A stretch of 14,586 bases of DNA from an uncultured Bacteroidales bacterium (GTDB taxonomy: Bacteria > Bacteroidota > Bacteroidia > Bacteroidales > UBA932): contig CABQAB010000017.1 of the NCBI GenBank assembly GCA_902461985.1, positions 1-14,586 on the forward strand, written 5' to 3'. The translations under genes and the position numbers were made by a program. This document shows positions 7,185 through 14,092 of the stretch, piece by piece. The notes beneath the pieces are model-generated. The model saw nothing but the letters and a program-made list of their open reading frames with translations. It was not told the DNA's origin and searched no databases. Every line of letters starts with the position of its first letter. Positions within the stretch are counted from its first letter, which is position 1.

Positions 7185-8429
7185 CTATTCGAACTCTGCG
7201 CTGAGAATCCTGCGGATGTCCTCCACTGTCTCGTCTTCAAGGTCTGCCCTGCGTGCAAGTTCCTCGGCGTCGATAGCCAGCACACTCTTCGCAGTGTCGC
7301 ATCCTATGGATTTGAGCTTGTCGATAATCCAGCGGTCGATTTCGTTGTCGAATTCGTCGAGAAGCACGTCCTCTTCCTCCATCTCCTCGTTCTCCGCCTT
7401 CGGAGTCTCCCTCCAGACTTCGATTTCACGGTCTACGAGCATGCCGGCGAGCTTGATGTTCACACCGCCGCGGCCGATACCCTTGGTGACCTCCTCCGGA
7501 AGCATATATACTTTCAGCTTGCCGTCCTCGCCTGTGACGATAGATGAAATCTTAGCCGGACTCAATGCCCTGGTAATCATCAGCTGGGTGTTGGATGTCC
7601 ACTGGATGACATCTATGTTCTCGTTGCGGAGTTCCCTGACGATGCCGATGATGCGGGCTCCCTTGACGCCGATGCAGGCTCCGATAGGGTCTATCCTGTC
7701 GTCATAGGATTCCACAGCGACCTTGGCCCTCTGGCCCGGGATGCGCACAACTTTCTTGATTGTGATGAGGCCGTCATAGATTTCCGGAACCTCAGTTTCG
7801 AAAAGCTTTGCAAGGAATTCGTTGGTGATGCGGGAAAGGGTGATGATAGGAGTGGTGTTCCTCATCTCCACAGACTTGATTATGGCCTTCACGGTGTCGC
7901 CTTTCTTGAAATGCTCGCCAGGAATCTGCTCGGGCTTAGGCAGACGGAGTTCGTTGCCGTCCTCGTCGAGAATGATGACCTCCTTGGACCATGGCTGATG
8001 CACCTCGCCCACAAAGAGAGTCCCGACCATATCCTTATACTTATTATAAAGGTTGGCCTTCTCCAAGTCCATAATCCTGCCCTGGAGATTCTGGCGGATG
8101 TTGAGAATACCCCTGCGTCCGAAATCCTTCATTTCGATTCTCTTGGCGAAGGTCTCCCCGATTTCGTAATCGTCTCCGTCGGCATTGACCTCTTCGAGAG
8201 AAATCTGCGTGTTAGGATCCTCAACCGTCTCCACAACTTCCCTGTTCCAGTAGATTTCGCAGTCGCCCTTGTCGATGTTGATGATGACGTCGAAATTGTC
8301 CGCGCTGCCGTAAACCTTTGCAATCTGGGTCCTGAAGACATCTTCCAGAACGCCCATCATCGTCGGGCGGTCGATGTTCTTCTGGCTCTTGAATTCCGCA
8401 AAAGCGTCCTTAAGTTCGATCTTTTCCAT
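7185..8429 (-). CDS. nusA: Transcription termination/antitermination factor NusA
   Basis: NusA binds RNA polymerase and nascent RNA, and modulates pausing, termination and antitermination. From the ATG at 8429 (MEKIELKDAF) the protein is 414 aa. It has an N-terminal polymerase-binding domain (about 1-130), an S1 domain (about 133-200), KH1 with the GVKG loop at 254-257 and KH2 with GRGG at 319-322. An acidic linker (EEMEEED, 348-354) leads to one helical repeat-like C-terminal domain (about 365-414). E. coli NusA is longer, with two acidic repeats; the shorter form is normal in Bacteroidetes. An upstream in-frame start would add nine poorly conserved residues and is not preferred. It sits between rimP and infB, the classic operon order. 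The spacer from rimP contains a 24-bp-period direct repeat. Confidence 0.96.
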   Translation of the reverse strand: MEKIELKDAFAEFKSQKNIDRPTMMGVLEDVFRTQIAKVYGSADNFDVIINIDKGDCEIYWNREVVETVEDPNTQISLEEVNADGDDYEIGETFAKRIEMKDFGRRGILNIRQNLQGRIMDLEKANLYNKYKDMVGTLFVGEVHQPWSKEVIILDEDGNELRLPKPEQIPGEHFKKGDTVKAIIKSVEMRNTTPIITLSRITNEFLAKLFETEVPEIYDGLITIKKVVRIPGQRAKVAVESYDDRIDPIGACIGVKGARIIGIVRELRNENIDVIQWTSNTQLMITRALSPAKISSIVTGEDGKLKVYMLPEEVTKGIGRGGVNIKLAGMLVDREIEVWRETPKAENEEMEEEDVLLDEFDNEIDRWIIDKLKSIGCDTAKSVLAIDAEELARRADLEDETVEDIRRILSAEFE

Positions 8430-8467
8430 TTTTATAGTTTTATATTTTATTGTCAATATCCTTATGC

Positions 8468-8509
8468 CCGGAAACCGGATTCCCTGAATGTCCGGAAACC
8501 GGATTCCCT
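8468..8509. repeat. Two 18-bp direct repeats in the rimP-nusA spacer
   Basis: CCGGAAACCGGATTCCCT occurs exactly twice, at 8468-8485 and 8492-8509, with a 24-bp period. Each copy has internal symmetry (GGAA and TTCC around ACCGGA) and could form a small hairpin in RNA. The second copy overlaps two bases of the rimP stop codon (8508-8510). Confidence 0.75.
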
Positions 8510-8972
8510 AAAACTCGATATGCGGCTTCACCGAAGTCACGGCATCCATAGGGAAAGTCTCGGTCACCGTGACCGTTTCCTTTTTCCTGCTCCCCTCAAC
8601 CTTCTGCACCGTCCTGTGCTCGAGGGTCACCGAGTTTTCGTCCGCAGCCCTCAACACGGCCCGGAAGCGGCGTCCGCCCTTGAGTGAGACCTCCACTTCG
8701 CTGTCCACGGCCTTGAGGTACTGGCGCAGCACTTTGAATGGCTGGTCGAGACCCGCCGAAGTGACAGTGAGCGAATAGTCCTCCTTCTCCCGGTCGAAGA
8801 GTTCCTCGAATCGGCGGCTGATCTCCACGCAGTCATCCAGGACCACCGTCGAACGCTCAGACTCGACTGTGATGGTTATATCATTGTCCGCGGACAGTTT
8901 CACGTCCACTATAAAGCAATCGCGTGCAACGACTGCCGCCTCTATTGCATCTTTTATGACCGTAACGTTCAT
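8508..8972 (-). CDS. rimP: Ribosome maturation factor RimP
   Basis: RimP assists maturation of the 30S ribosomal subunit. The protein is 154 aa, the usual family length. It has the N-terminal alpha/beta domain with the hallmark SLTVTSAGLDQPFK segment (RimP consensus V-S-S-P-G-L-D-R-P) and a C-terminal SH3-like beta domain (about 88-154, ending VKPHIEF). I chose the ATG at 8972 (MNVTVIKDAIE). The frame is open upstream to a GTG at 9035 and an ATG at 9029, but those would start essentially at the predicted transcription start. It is the first gene of rimP-nusA-infB, reading leftwards from a strong promoter at 9040-9071 with a leader of about 60 nt, and it is divergent from lpxD. Confidence 0.93.
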   Translation of the reverse strand: MNVTVIKDAIEAAVVARDCFIVDVKLSADNDITITVESERSTVVLDDCVEISRRFEELFDREKEDYSLTVTSAGLDQPFKVLRQYLKAVDSEVEVSLKGGRRFRAVLRAADENSVTLEHRTVQKVEGSRKKETVTVTETFPMDAVTSVKPHIEF

Positions 8973-9039
8973 GGTAACTTCTTTTTTGGCTTTTGGGCAC
9001 AAAATAAGGGGACAAGCCGTCCCCTTCATTCTCACGGCG

Positions 9040-9071
9040 CAAAGGTATTAAAAAAGTCTTACCTTTGCAAA
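9040..9071 (-). promoter_or_regulatory. Promoter of the rimP-nusA-infB operon
   Basis: On the minus strand, TTTG (9071-9068), a 20-nt spacer and TACCTTTG (9047-9040) match the Bacteroidetes TTTG/TAnnTTTG consensus. The start should fall near 9033, about 60 nt before the rimP ATG. Its -33 box abuts the -7 box of the divergent lpxD promoter. Confidence 0.75.
9060..9067 (+). promoter_or_regulatory. -7 element of the lpxD promoter
   Basis: TACCTTTG on the plus strand lies 44 nt before the lpxD ATG, placing a start near 9074. No TTTG is seen at the expected -33 position (about 9036-9040, GGCGC), so this promoter looks weaker or activator-dependent compared with the opposing one. Confidence 0.55.
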
Positions 9072-9111
9072 TTATTTGACACGCAAATTCAGATACAAAC
9101 GGAAAACTGAT

Positions 9112-10107
9112 ATGGAACTGACAGCAGGGCAAATTGCTGAAATACTCAAGGGGGATGTGGAAGGCGACGCAGACGCAAAAGTGACGGCCTTTGCAAGAAT
9201 CGAAAACGGGAAGCCGGGAAGCATATCTTTCTATGCCAATCCCAAATACGAAAAATATGTCTACGCAAGCAAAGCGGCCGTAATAATCGCCAACCGCAGT
9301 TTCGTGCCTAAGGAGAACGTGGCCGCAACATTGGTAAGAGTGGATGACGCCTATGCGGCCGTAGCCTCGCTTTTAGAATATGTGACGGCCCAGAAAAAGG
9401 CATACAGACGCCACAGGGGACTTCTGTGCAGAGTACGGATGTCCTCCAAAATAGGAAAAAAGGTATATATAGGCGACTTTGCATATATAGGCAGAAAAGC
9501 GAAAATAGGTGACTGCACGAAAATCTATGAACATGTATATATAGGTGACGGCGTCGAAATCGGAAGCAGGTGCATCATCTATCCCGGGGCGAGGATCTAT
9601 CCAGGGATGAAAATCGGAGACAACGTGATTATCCATGCCAATGCAGTAATCGGGGCGGACGGATTCGGATTCGCGCCTTTAGAGGACGGCAGCTACCGCA
9701 AGATCCAGCATACGGGCAACGTAATCATAGGAAATGACGTGGAAATAGGGGCCAACACCTGCATAGACAAATCCCAGATAGGTTCCACCGTCATCTGCGA
9801 CGGCGTCAAGATAGACAATCTATGCCAGCTCGGACACAATGTGGAGGTCGGGAAGAATACCGTGATGAGTGCGATGACAGGCATCGCGGGTTCCACGAAA
9901 GTTGGTGAGCACTGCATATTCGCAGGGCAGGTCGGAATAGCCAACGGACTCAGGATTGCAAGCAACACGAAAATCGGAGCGCAGAGCGGCGTAATGAGCA
10001 ACGTAAATGAAGAAGGGACTGCGCTGTTCGGAACTCCTGCACTCAAACACCGGGAATTCCTGAGAGCCTATGCGGTTTTCCGCAATAACGGACGACAGAA
10101 CAAATAG
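9112..10107 (+). CDS. lpxD: UDP-3-O-acylglucosamine N-acyltransferase LpxD
   Basis: LpxD transfers a 3-hydroxyacyl chain from ACP to the 2-amino group of UDP-3-O-acylglucosamine, the third step of lipid A synthesis. The protein is 331 aa, near the family's usual length. It has an N-terminal uridine-binding domain (about 1-105) followed by a left-handed beta-helix of hexapeptide repeats (for example KIGKKVYIGDFAYIG and VIIGNDVEIGANT). The signature IGADGFGFAP and the catalytic-type histidine H242 in QLGHNVEVG are present. The frame is open upstream to a TTG at 9076, but the conserved protein begins at MELTAGQIAEILKG (9112) and 9076 is almost at the predicted transcription start. It is the first gene of lpxD-lpxC-lpxA-WbqC, divergent from rimP. 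The 100-nt gap to lpxC contains another promoter-like box. Confidence 0.96.
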   Translation: MELTAGQIAEILKGDVEGDADAKVTAFARIENGKPGSISFYANPKYEKYVYASKAAVIIANRSFVPKENVAATLVRVDDAYAAVASLLEYVTAQKKAYRRHRGLLCRVRMSSKIGKKVYIGDFAYIGRKAKIGDCTKIYEHVYIGDGVEIGSRCIIYPGARIYPGMKIGDNVIIHANAVIGADGFGFAPLEDGSYRKIQHTGNVIIGNDVEIGANTCIDKSQIGSTVICDGVKIDNLCQLGHNVEVGKNTVMSAMTGIAGSTKVGEHCIFAGQVGIANGLRIASNTKIGAQSGVMSNVNEEGTALFGTPALKHREFLRAYAVFRNNGRQNK

Positions 10108-10142
10108 TTACAGTTTTAGCGAAAAATATGCGGAAAAATCAC

Positions 10143-10150
10143 TACCTTTG
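10143..10150 (+). promoter_or_regulatory. -7-like element of an internal lpxC promoter
   Basis: TACCTTTG lies in the lpxD-lpxC gap, 57 nt before the preferred lpxC start. The exact -33 position lacks TTTG; a TTTT at 10114-10117 is 25 nt upstream. If active it would let lpxC and lpxA be transcribed separately from lpxD. It lies inside the longest possible lpxC frame, which argues for the later start. Confidence 0.5.
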
Positions 10151-10207
10151 TCGCCCTTTATGTGCAATGCCGAAAATTTCGGTGAAGAAATGACCGGGAA
10201 AACTATT

Positions 10208-11116
10208 ATGACTTATCAGACTACTTTAAAAAGAGAATACAACTTCAGAGGAAAAGGGCTTCACAGCGGCAAGGTTGCAAACATGACCTTGAAACCGGCC
10301 TGTGCAGACAGCGGAATACGGTTCATCCGGACGGACATAGGCCCGGATGCTGTCGTTGAAGCACTCGCCACCAATGTTTCTTCTACCGAAAGAAGCACTA
10401 CGCTCAGCCAGGGCAGCGCAAGCATCACGACTATCGAGCATCTGCTCTCGGCCCTCACCGGATTAGGAGTGGACAATGCCACCATAGAAATCGACAACGT
10501 GGAGGCCCCTATTTTAGACGGAAGCGCAAGGCCTTACGTAGAGGCAATCACCGCCGACGGTCTGGAAACTTTAGATGTCCCGAGGAAATATATAGAACTT
10601 GACCATGTCATCGAGTGGAAGAACCCCGATACCGGGGCATATCTCAGGATTGAGCCGTCCGACACTCCGGAAATCAACGTCGAAATAGATTTCAATTCAA
10701 AGGTAATCGGCATACAGAAAGCACGGTGGACTCCGGACATGGACTACGCCAGTGAGATTTCCCCCTGCAGGACTTTCTGTTTCTTCCATGAAATCGAATA
10801 TCTGCTCGCCCACAACCTCATCAAAGGCGGAGACATCGACAACGCCCTTGTAATCGTGGAGCATCCTGTGCCGGAAGAACGGATTCTGCATCTCGGAGAA
10901 CTCATCGGGAAACCGGGACTGAAGGTGCGCAACGGTTATCTCTGTGAATCCCTCCATTTCAAGAACGAGTGTGCCAGGCACAAGCTGCTGGACCTCATAG
11001 GTGACCTCAGACTTACCGGAGGATTCCTCAAGGCCAAGGTAACAGCCTACAAATCAGGACATTCAATCAACACGAAAGTGGCCCGCATGGTCTGCGAGGC
11101 GATTTCATCCAAATAA
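10208..11116 (+). CDS. lpxC: UDP-3-O-acyl-N-acetylglucosamine deacetylase LpxC (stand-alone, no FabZ domain)
   Basis: LpxC is the zinc-dependent deacetylase that catalyses the committed step of lipid A synthesis. From MTYQTTLKRE at 10208 the protein is 302 aa. It has the LpxC double fold, with the catalytic Glu77 and zinc ligand His78 in TTIEHLLSAL, zinc ligands His258 and Asp262 in RHKLLDLIGDL, and the catalytic His285 in KSGHSIN. All key residues are present. The frame could start at an ATG at 10070, overlapping lpxD, or at 10190; the first would lie upstream of the promoter-like box at 10143 and adds no conserved residues. The protein ends at CEAISSK, immediately after the LpxC domain. Most Bacteroidetes LpxC proteins carry a fused C-terminal FabZ dehydratase; none follows here, and lpxA starts 9 nt later. 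Confidence 0.96.
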   Translation: MTYQTTLKREYNFRGKGLHSGKVANMTLKPACADSGIRFIRTDIGPDAVVEALATNVSSTERSTTLSQGSASITTIEHLLSALTGLGVDNATIEIDNVEAPILDGSARPYVEAITADGLETLDVPRKYIELDHVIEWKNPDTGAYLRIEPSDTPEINVEIDFNSKVIGIQKARWTPDMDYASEISPCRTFCFFHEIEYLLAHNLIKGGDIDNALVIVEHPVPEERILHLGELIGKPGLKVRNGYLCESLHFKNECARHKLLDLIGDLRLTGGFLKAKVTAYKSGHSINTKVARMVCEAISSK

Positions 11117-11125
11117 CTGAATCTT

Positions 11126-11938
11126 ATGAACGCGAAAATCCATCCACTTGCCTGCGTCCATCCGAATGCGAAACTCGGAGATAACGTGGAAGTAGGCCCG
11201 TACGCATACATCGACGAATTTGTTGAAATAGGCGACAACTGCAAGATTCTTCCACACGCCACCATTTTCAATTACGTGAAAATCGGACATGACTGCAGCA
11301 TATTCCCGGGAGCTGTGGTAGGAGCTATACCTCAGGACCTCAAATTCGACGGGGAAATCACTTATGTGGAACTCGGGGACTATGTGACAGTCCGCGAGTG
11401 CGCCACAATCAACAGGGGCACGAAGGCGAGCGGCAAGGGTGTCACCAAGGTCGGAAGCCACACACTGCTCATGTCCTACACCCATGTGGCGCATGACTGC
11501 CGCGTCGGGGAGCACTGCATACTCGTCAGCTATGTGGGCATAGCAGGAGAGACCGATGTGGATGACTGGGCAATACTCGGAGGCAGCACCGTAGCCCACC
11601 AGTTCTCCAAAATCGGCAAGCACGCCATGGTCGGCGGAGGCTCCAAGATAAACAAGGACATCCCTCCTTACGTCCTCTGCGGACGCGAACCTCTCACCTA
11701 CGCCGGAGTCAATCTTGTCGGCCTGCGCAGAAGAGGCTTCACTTCTGACCAGATACGCAACATCAAGGACATCTACGACATAATCTACAATTCCGGAATG
11801 AACGTAAGCGACGCTTTGGAGAAAATTGAGATAGGTTTCCCTGACTGCGAAGAGAAACAGACCATCGTAGATTTCATACGCCATTCCTCAAGAGGAATCA
11901 TCAAAGGTCCTTCCAACTCAGCGAAGGGAGAGGAATAA
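11126..11938 (+). CDS. lpxA: UDP-N-acetylglucosamine O-acyltransferase LpxA
   Basis: LpxA performs the first step of lipid A synthesis, moving a 3-hydroxyacyl group from ACP to the 3-OH of UDP-GlcNAc. The protein is 270 aa, near the usual 255-265. Hexapeptide repeats fill the N-terminal two thirds (IHPLACVHPNAKLGDNVEVG, FVEIGDN, YVKIGHD), interrupted by the family signature GAIPQDLKFDGE (66-77). The catalytic histidine is H123 in YTHVAHDC. A helical C-terminal domain follows from about residue 188. The ATG at 11126 is directly followed by conserved sequence. It is 9 nt after lpxC and 28 nt before the WbqC gene, probably one transcript. The order lpxD-lpxC-lpxA is typical of Bacteroidetes. Confidence 0.96.
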   Translation: MNAKIHPLACVHPNAKLGDNVEVGPYAYIDEFVEIGDNCKILPHATIFNYVKIGHDCSIFPGAVVGAIPQDLKFDGEITYVELGDYVTVRECATINRGTKASGKGVTKVGSHTLLMSYTHVAHDCRVGEHCILVSYVGIAGETDVDDWAILGGSTVAHQFSKIGKHAMVGGGSKINKDIPPYVLCGREPLTYAGVNLVGLRRRGFTSDQIRNIKDIYDIIYNSGMNVSDALEKIEIGFPDCEEKQTIVDFIRHSSRGIIKGPSNSAKGEE

Positions 11939-11966
11939 GAGTTTCCGTAAAAGCGGAGAACCGGAG

Positions 11967-12695
11967 ATGATACTTCTGTCCACGGCATATTTCCCTCCGA
12001 TAGAATATATCGCAGCCATAGCTGCCGAATACGGCTTCGTCCCGGGCTCATCCGGAACGAAGCCTTCTGTTGTATGCATAGAAGCCTGCGAGCACTATGT
12101 AAAACAGTCCTGGAGAAACAGATGCCGCATACTTGCGGGAGACGGCCCCCAGAACCTCAATTTCCCGGTAGTCCACGAAGATTTCGGCAAACCCGTTTCT
12201 CAGATGCGCATCGACTGGAGCACAGACTGGCTCACAAGACACGAGAGAGCCATAGTCTCGGCTTACGGGACTTCCCCGTACTTCGAATATTACAGGGACG
12301 AACTTTTCGACATCCTCGAAACGCGGCAGGAGAATCTTCTGGATTTCAACTACGCCATTCTGCGCTTTCTTCTGCGCAAGACTGGAATCGAGGCGGAGTT
12401 GAGATTCACGGAAGAATACAGGCGTCCGGCCGAGGCGGCAGACAATATGACTGACGCCATGCTGCCGACCGGCACAGCGGCTTTTTCAGGCGACGGGAGT
12501 GCAGACGGCATCTGCGACCTGCGCGAAGTCATTCATCCGAAACGTCCGAACTCCATCCTGAAGGATTTAGGACTCGACGGGAAACCGTACTGGCAGGTGT
12601 TCTCAGACAGATTCGGATTCGTTCCCGGGCTTTCGGTCATTGACCTGCTGTTCAATGAAGGTCCAGACTCCATCCTGTGGCTAAAAAAACTCTGA
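11967..12695 (+). CDS. WbqC family protein
   Basis: This 242-aa protein resembles the WbqC-like family (named after a gene in an LPS O-antigen cluster; biochemical role not established). Recognisable features are the start LLSTAYFPPIEYIA, the segment IEACEHYVKQSWRNRC (58-73), the IDWSTDW motif and AIVSAYGTSPYFEYYRDEL (about 114-132), with a C-terminal PYWQVFSDRFGFVPGLSVID. There is no signal peptide or membrane segment, so it is probably cytoplasmic. A GGAG precedes the ATG at 11967. It follows lpxA by 28 nt in the same direction and is probably cotranscribed, consistent with a role in LPS or surface glycan assembly (inference). It is convergent with the M23 peptidase gene, 31 nt away. Residues about 153-180 (TDAMLPTGTAAFSGDGSADG) are a small-residue-rich, probably non-conserved loop. 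Confidence 0.85.
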   Translation: MILLSTAYFPPIEYIAAIAAEYGFVPGSSGTKPSVVCIEACEHYVKQSWRNRCRILAGDGPQNLNFPVVHEDFGKPVSQMRIDWSTDWLTRHERAIVSAYGTSPYFEYYRDELFDILETRQENLLDFNYAILRFLLRKTGIEAELRFTEEYRRPAEAADNMTDAMLPTGTAAFSGDGSADGICDLREVIHPKRPNSILKDLGLDGKPYWQVFSDRFGFVPGLSVIDLLFNEGPDSILWLKKL

Positions 12696-12726
12696 GCCGC
12701 CTAATCCCTGCCTGCTTTACTGCGGA

Positions 12727-13947
12727 TTACCGCTCCCCTGCCATGACGGCCATAAGCGAATCAGCCTGCATCCTGGCAGCGTCGAACTCCCTGCGGAACT
12801 CGGCCTTCAGAGGCTCGGCCGGAGGCGACTGCATAGTCAGCGGATTGATTGGAGAACCGTTTTTCCACACCCTGAAATCCAGATGAGGCCCGGTACAGCG
12901 GCCAGTTGCACCTACATATCCTATGGTCTGGCCCTGGCGGACCCGCGCACCGGCCCTGATTCCGGATGCATAGCGGCTCAGATGCAGGTACGCTGTGGTG
13001 TAGACACTGTTGTGACGGATTTTCACCGTGTTTCCTCCGGCACCTTTGTACCCTGCTTCAACCACCGTTCCGTCCCCGATGCTCACCACCGGAGTTCCAG
13101 TCGGAGCCGCATAATCCACACCGGTATGAGGCTGCACCCTGCGGGTGACTGGATGCTTTCTTGAATACGAAAATCCTGAACTTATGCGGCTGAAGTGCAG
13201 AGGGGCTTTCAGAAACGCCTTCCTCATGCTCTCGCCCTTCTCATTCCAGTAGATATTGCCTCCGTCCTTCTGGTTGAACATATAGCAGGAAAGAGTGTCC
13301 GCTCCCCTTATGAAGCGGGCGGTGCGGATAGTGTCCACAGACACGACCTCCCCTTCCACACTGCTCTGGTCATATACAGCCTCGAAACGGTCTCCTCTCT
13401 GCAGCCCGAAGAAATCCACGGTCCAGGCATACAGGTCAGACAATGCCAGAATCATCGCCGGGGCGACTCCAGCATTCTGCATATCCACCCAGAGAGAGGA
13501 TTCGATTGTGACATCGGCATATTTCCGCTCCGTCACTACTTCCTTGGCGGCCGTCCATGCTCCATACGGCTCCGAGCACTTGAAGACAACTGAATTTATC
13601 CTGTCCTTTTCATAGACTACATAGTGCAGGGAGAGCGAATCATCCCGGAAGGCCACACAGGTCCTGCCGCTGCGCAACTGCCTTGCAGGGAACACAGAAT
13701 CCGCAGCCTGCACTATATCGTAGCTCCGTTTCCCGTCCACGCCCAGACCGGCAAACAGGGACGAGAGAGTGGCTCCGCTCCGGACCGTGAAAGTGTCGGC
13801 GGAAAATGCCGAGCAGTCGAAACCCAAGGGATGCACCGGAGTCTCCTCCTCCGGCGTTCCGTTTTCCTTTACGTCATTGCGGCAGGAGACCGCGAAGAAG
13901 AGGGCAAAAATGCCACCCAATATGATAGAACGGTGATTTATGTTCAT
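12727..13947 (-). CDS. Lipoprotein M23 family (LytM-type) peptidoglycan endopeptidase
   Basis: This is a zinc metallopeptidase likely to cleave peptidoglycan cross-bridges in the periplasm. From MNINHRSII (ATG at 13947) it is 406 aa with a lipobox AVSC (Cys22). A LysM/OapA-like segment (about 52-100, TFTVRSGATLSSLF) and a middle domain (about 105-240) precede the M23 core. That core has HTGVD (His274, Asp278), His322 in YLHLS and His355 in GPHLDFRVW. The architecture resembles E. coli MepM. Unlike LytM, the last zinc-ligand position in the H-x-H motif is Asp357 instead of His; to my knowledge related Bacteroidetes proteins share this form. The frame is open upstream to 14034, but that would run over the promoter and MraZ boxes and add 29 residues before a perfect signal peptide. 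It is divergent from mraZ, with shared regulatory DNA. Confidence 0.9.
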   Translation of the reverse strand: MNINHRSIILGGIFALFFAVSCRNDVKENGTPEEETPVHPLGFDCSAFSADTFTVRSGATLSSLFAGLGVDGKRSYDIVQAADSVFPARQLRSGRTCVAFRDDSLSLHYVVYEKDRINSVVFKCSEPYGAWTAAKEVVTERKYADVTIESSLWVDMQNAGVAPAMILALSDLYAWTVDFFGLQRGDRFEAVYDQSSVEGEVVSVDTIRTARFIRGADTLSCYMFNQKDGGNIYWNEKGESMRKAFLKAPLHFSRISSGFSYSRKHPVTRRVQPHTGVDYAAPTGTPVVSIGDGTVVEAGYKGAGGNTVKIRHNSVYTTAYLHLSRYASGIRAGARVRQGQTIGYVGATGRCTGPHLDFRVWKNGSPINPLTMQSPPAEPLKAEFRREFDAARMQADSLMAVMAGER

Positions 13948-13977
13948 TGTGATTCTTTTTGTCAAACTTGCCGGATG

Positions 13978-13985
13978 CAAACATA
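13978..13985 (-). promoter_or_regulatory. -7 element of the M23 peptidase promoter
   Basis: On the minus strand TATGTTTG (13985-13978) fits TAnnTTTG and lies 30 nt before the peptidase ATG. No TTTG is seen at the expected -33 position; that position (about 14005-14009) coincides with the first TGGAA repeat. Confidence 0.55.
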
Positions 13986-14006
13986 CGAAAAAAGTCAGAA
14001 AACCAG

Positions 14007-14041
14007 TGGAAAAAAATGGAACATAATGGAACAAAATGGAA
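14007..14041 (+). promoter_or_regulatory. Four phased TGGAA repeats: probable MraZ operator
   Basis: TGGAA occurs at 14007, 14017, 14027 and 14037, separated by exactly five A-rich bases each time, so all lie on one DNA face. MraZ of E. coli represses its own operon by binding TGGGN repeats with 5-nt spacers upstream of mraZ; the geometry here is identical with A for the third G. The third repeat falls at the expected -33 position of the mraZ promoter and the fourth lies between -33 and -7, so binding should block polymerase. Confidence 0.7.
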
Positions 14042-14050
14042 AAGATTTTC

Positions 14051-14058
14051 TACCTTTG
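14051..14058 (+). promoter_or_regulatory. -7 element of the mraZ (dcw cluster) promoter
   Basis: TACCTTTG lies 34 nt before the mraZ ATG. No TTTG exists at -33; that position is occupied by a TGGAA repeat. It is probably the entry promoter of the division/cell-wall cluster. Confidence 0.65.
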
Positions 14059-14092
14059 CGGAACGTAGCGTAATCAAGGAAAGAAAACAACT

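Noticed and set aside
6553..7707. Long open frame on the plus strand opposite infB and nusA, 384 codons
   Set aside because: It is antisense to two highly conserved genes, is Ser/Thr-rich low complexity mirroring the Glu/Ala-rich IF-2 linker, and shows no recognisable domain.
7911..8687. 258-codon plus-strand frame opposite nusA and rimP
   Set aside because: Shadow frame crossing two conserved genes and their spacer; its repeated RKPDSL peptide only reflects the 18-bp DNA repeat.
11105..11884. 259-codon minus-strand frame opposite lpxA
   Set aside because: Mirror of the hexapeptide-repeat codons of lpxA; no independent evidence.
12683..12726. T-run and possible terminator between the convergent WbqC and M23 genes
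   Set aside because: A run of seven T exists on the minus strand, but I could not find a convincing stem before it.
13948..14034. N-terminal extension of the M23 peptidase to 14034
   Set aside because: It would begin upstream of the -7 box and across the TGGAA repeats; the lipoprotein signal peptide starts cleanly at 13947.
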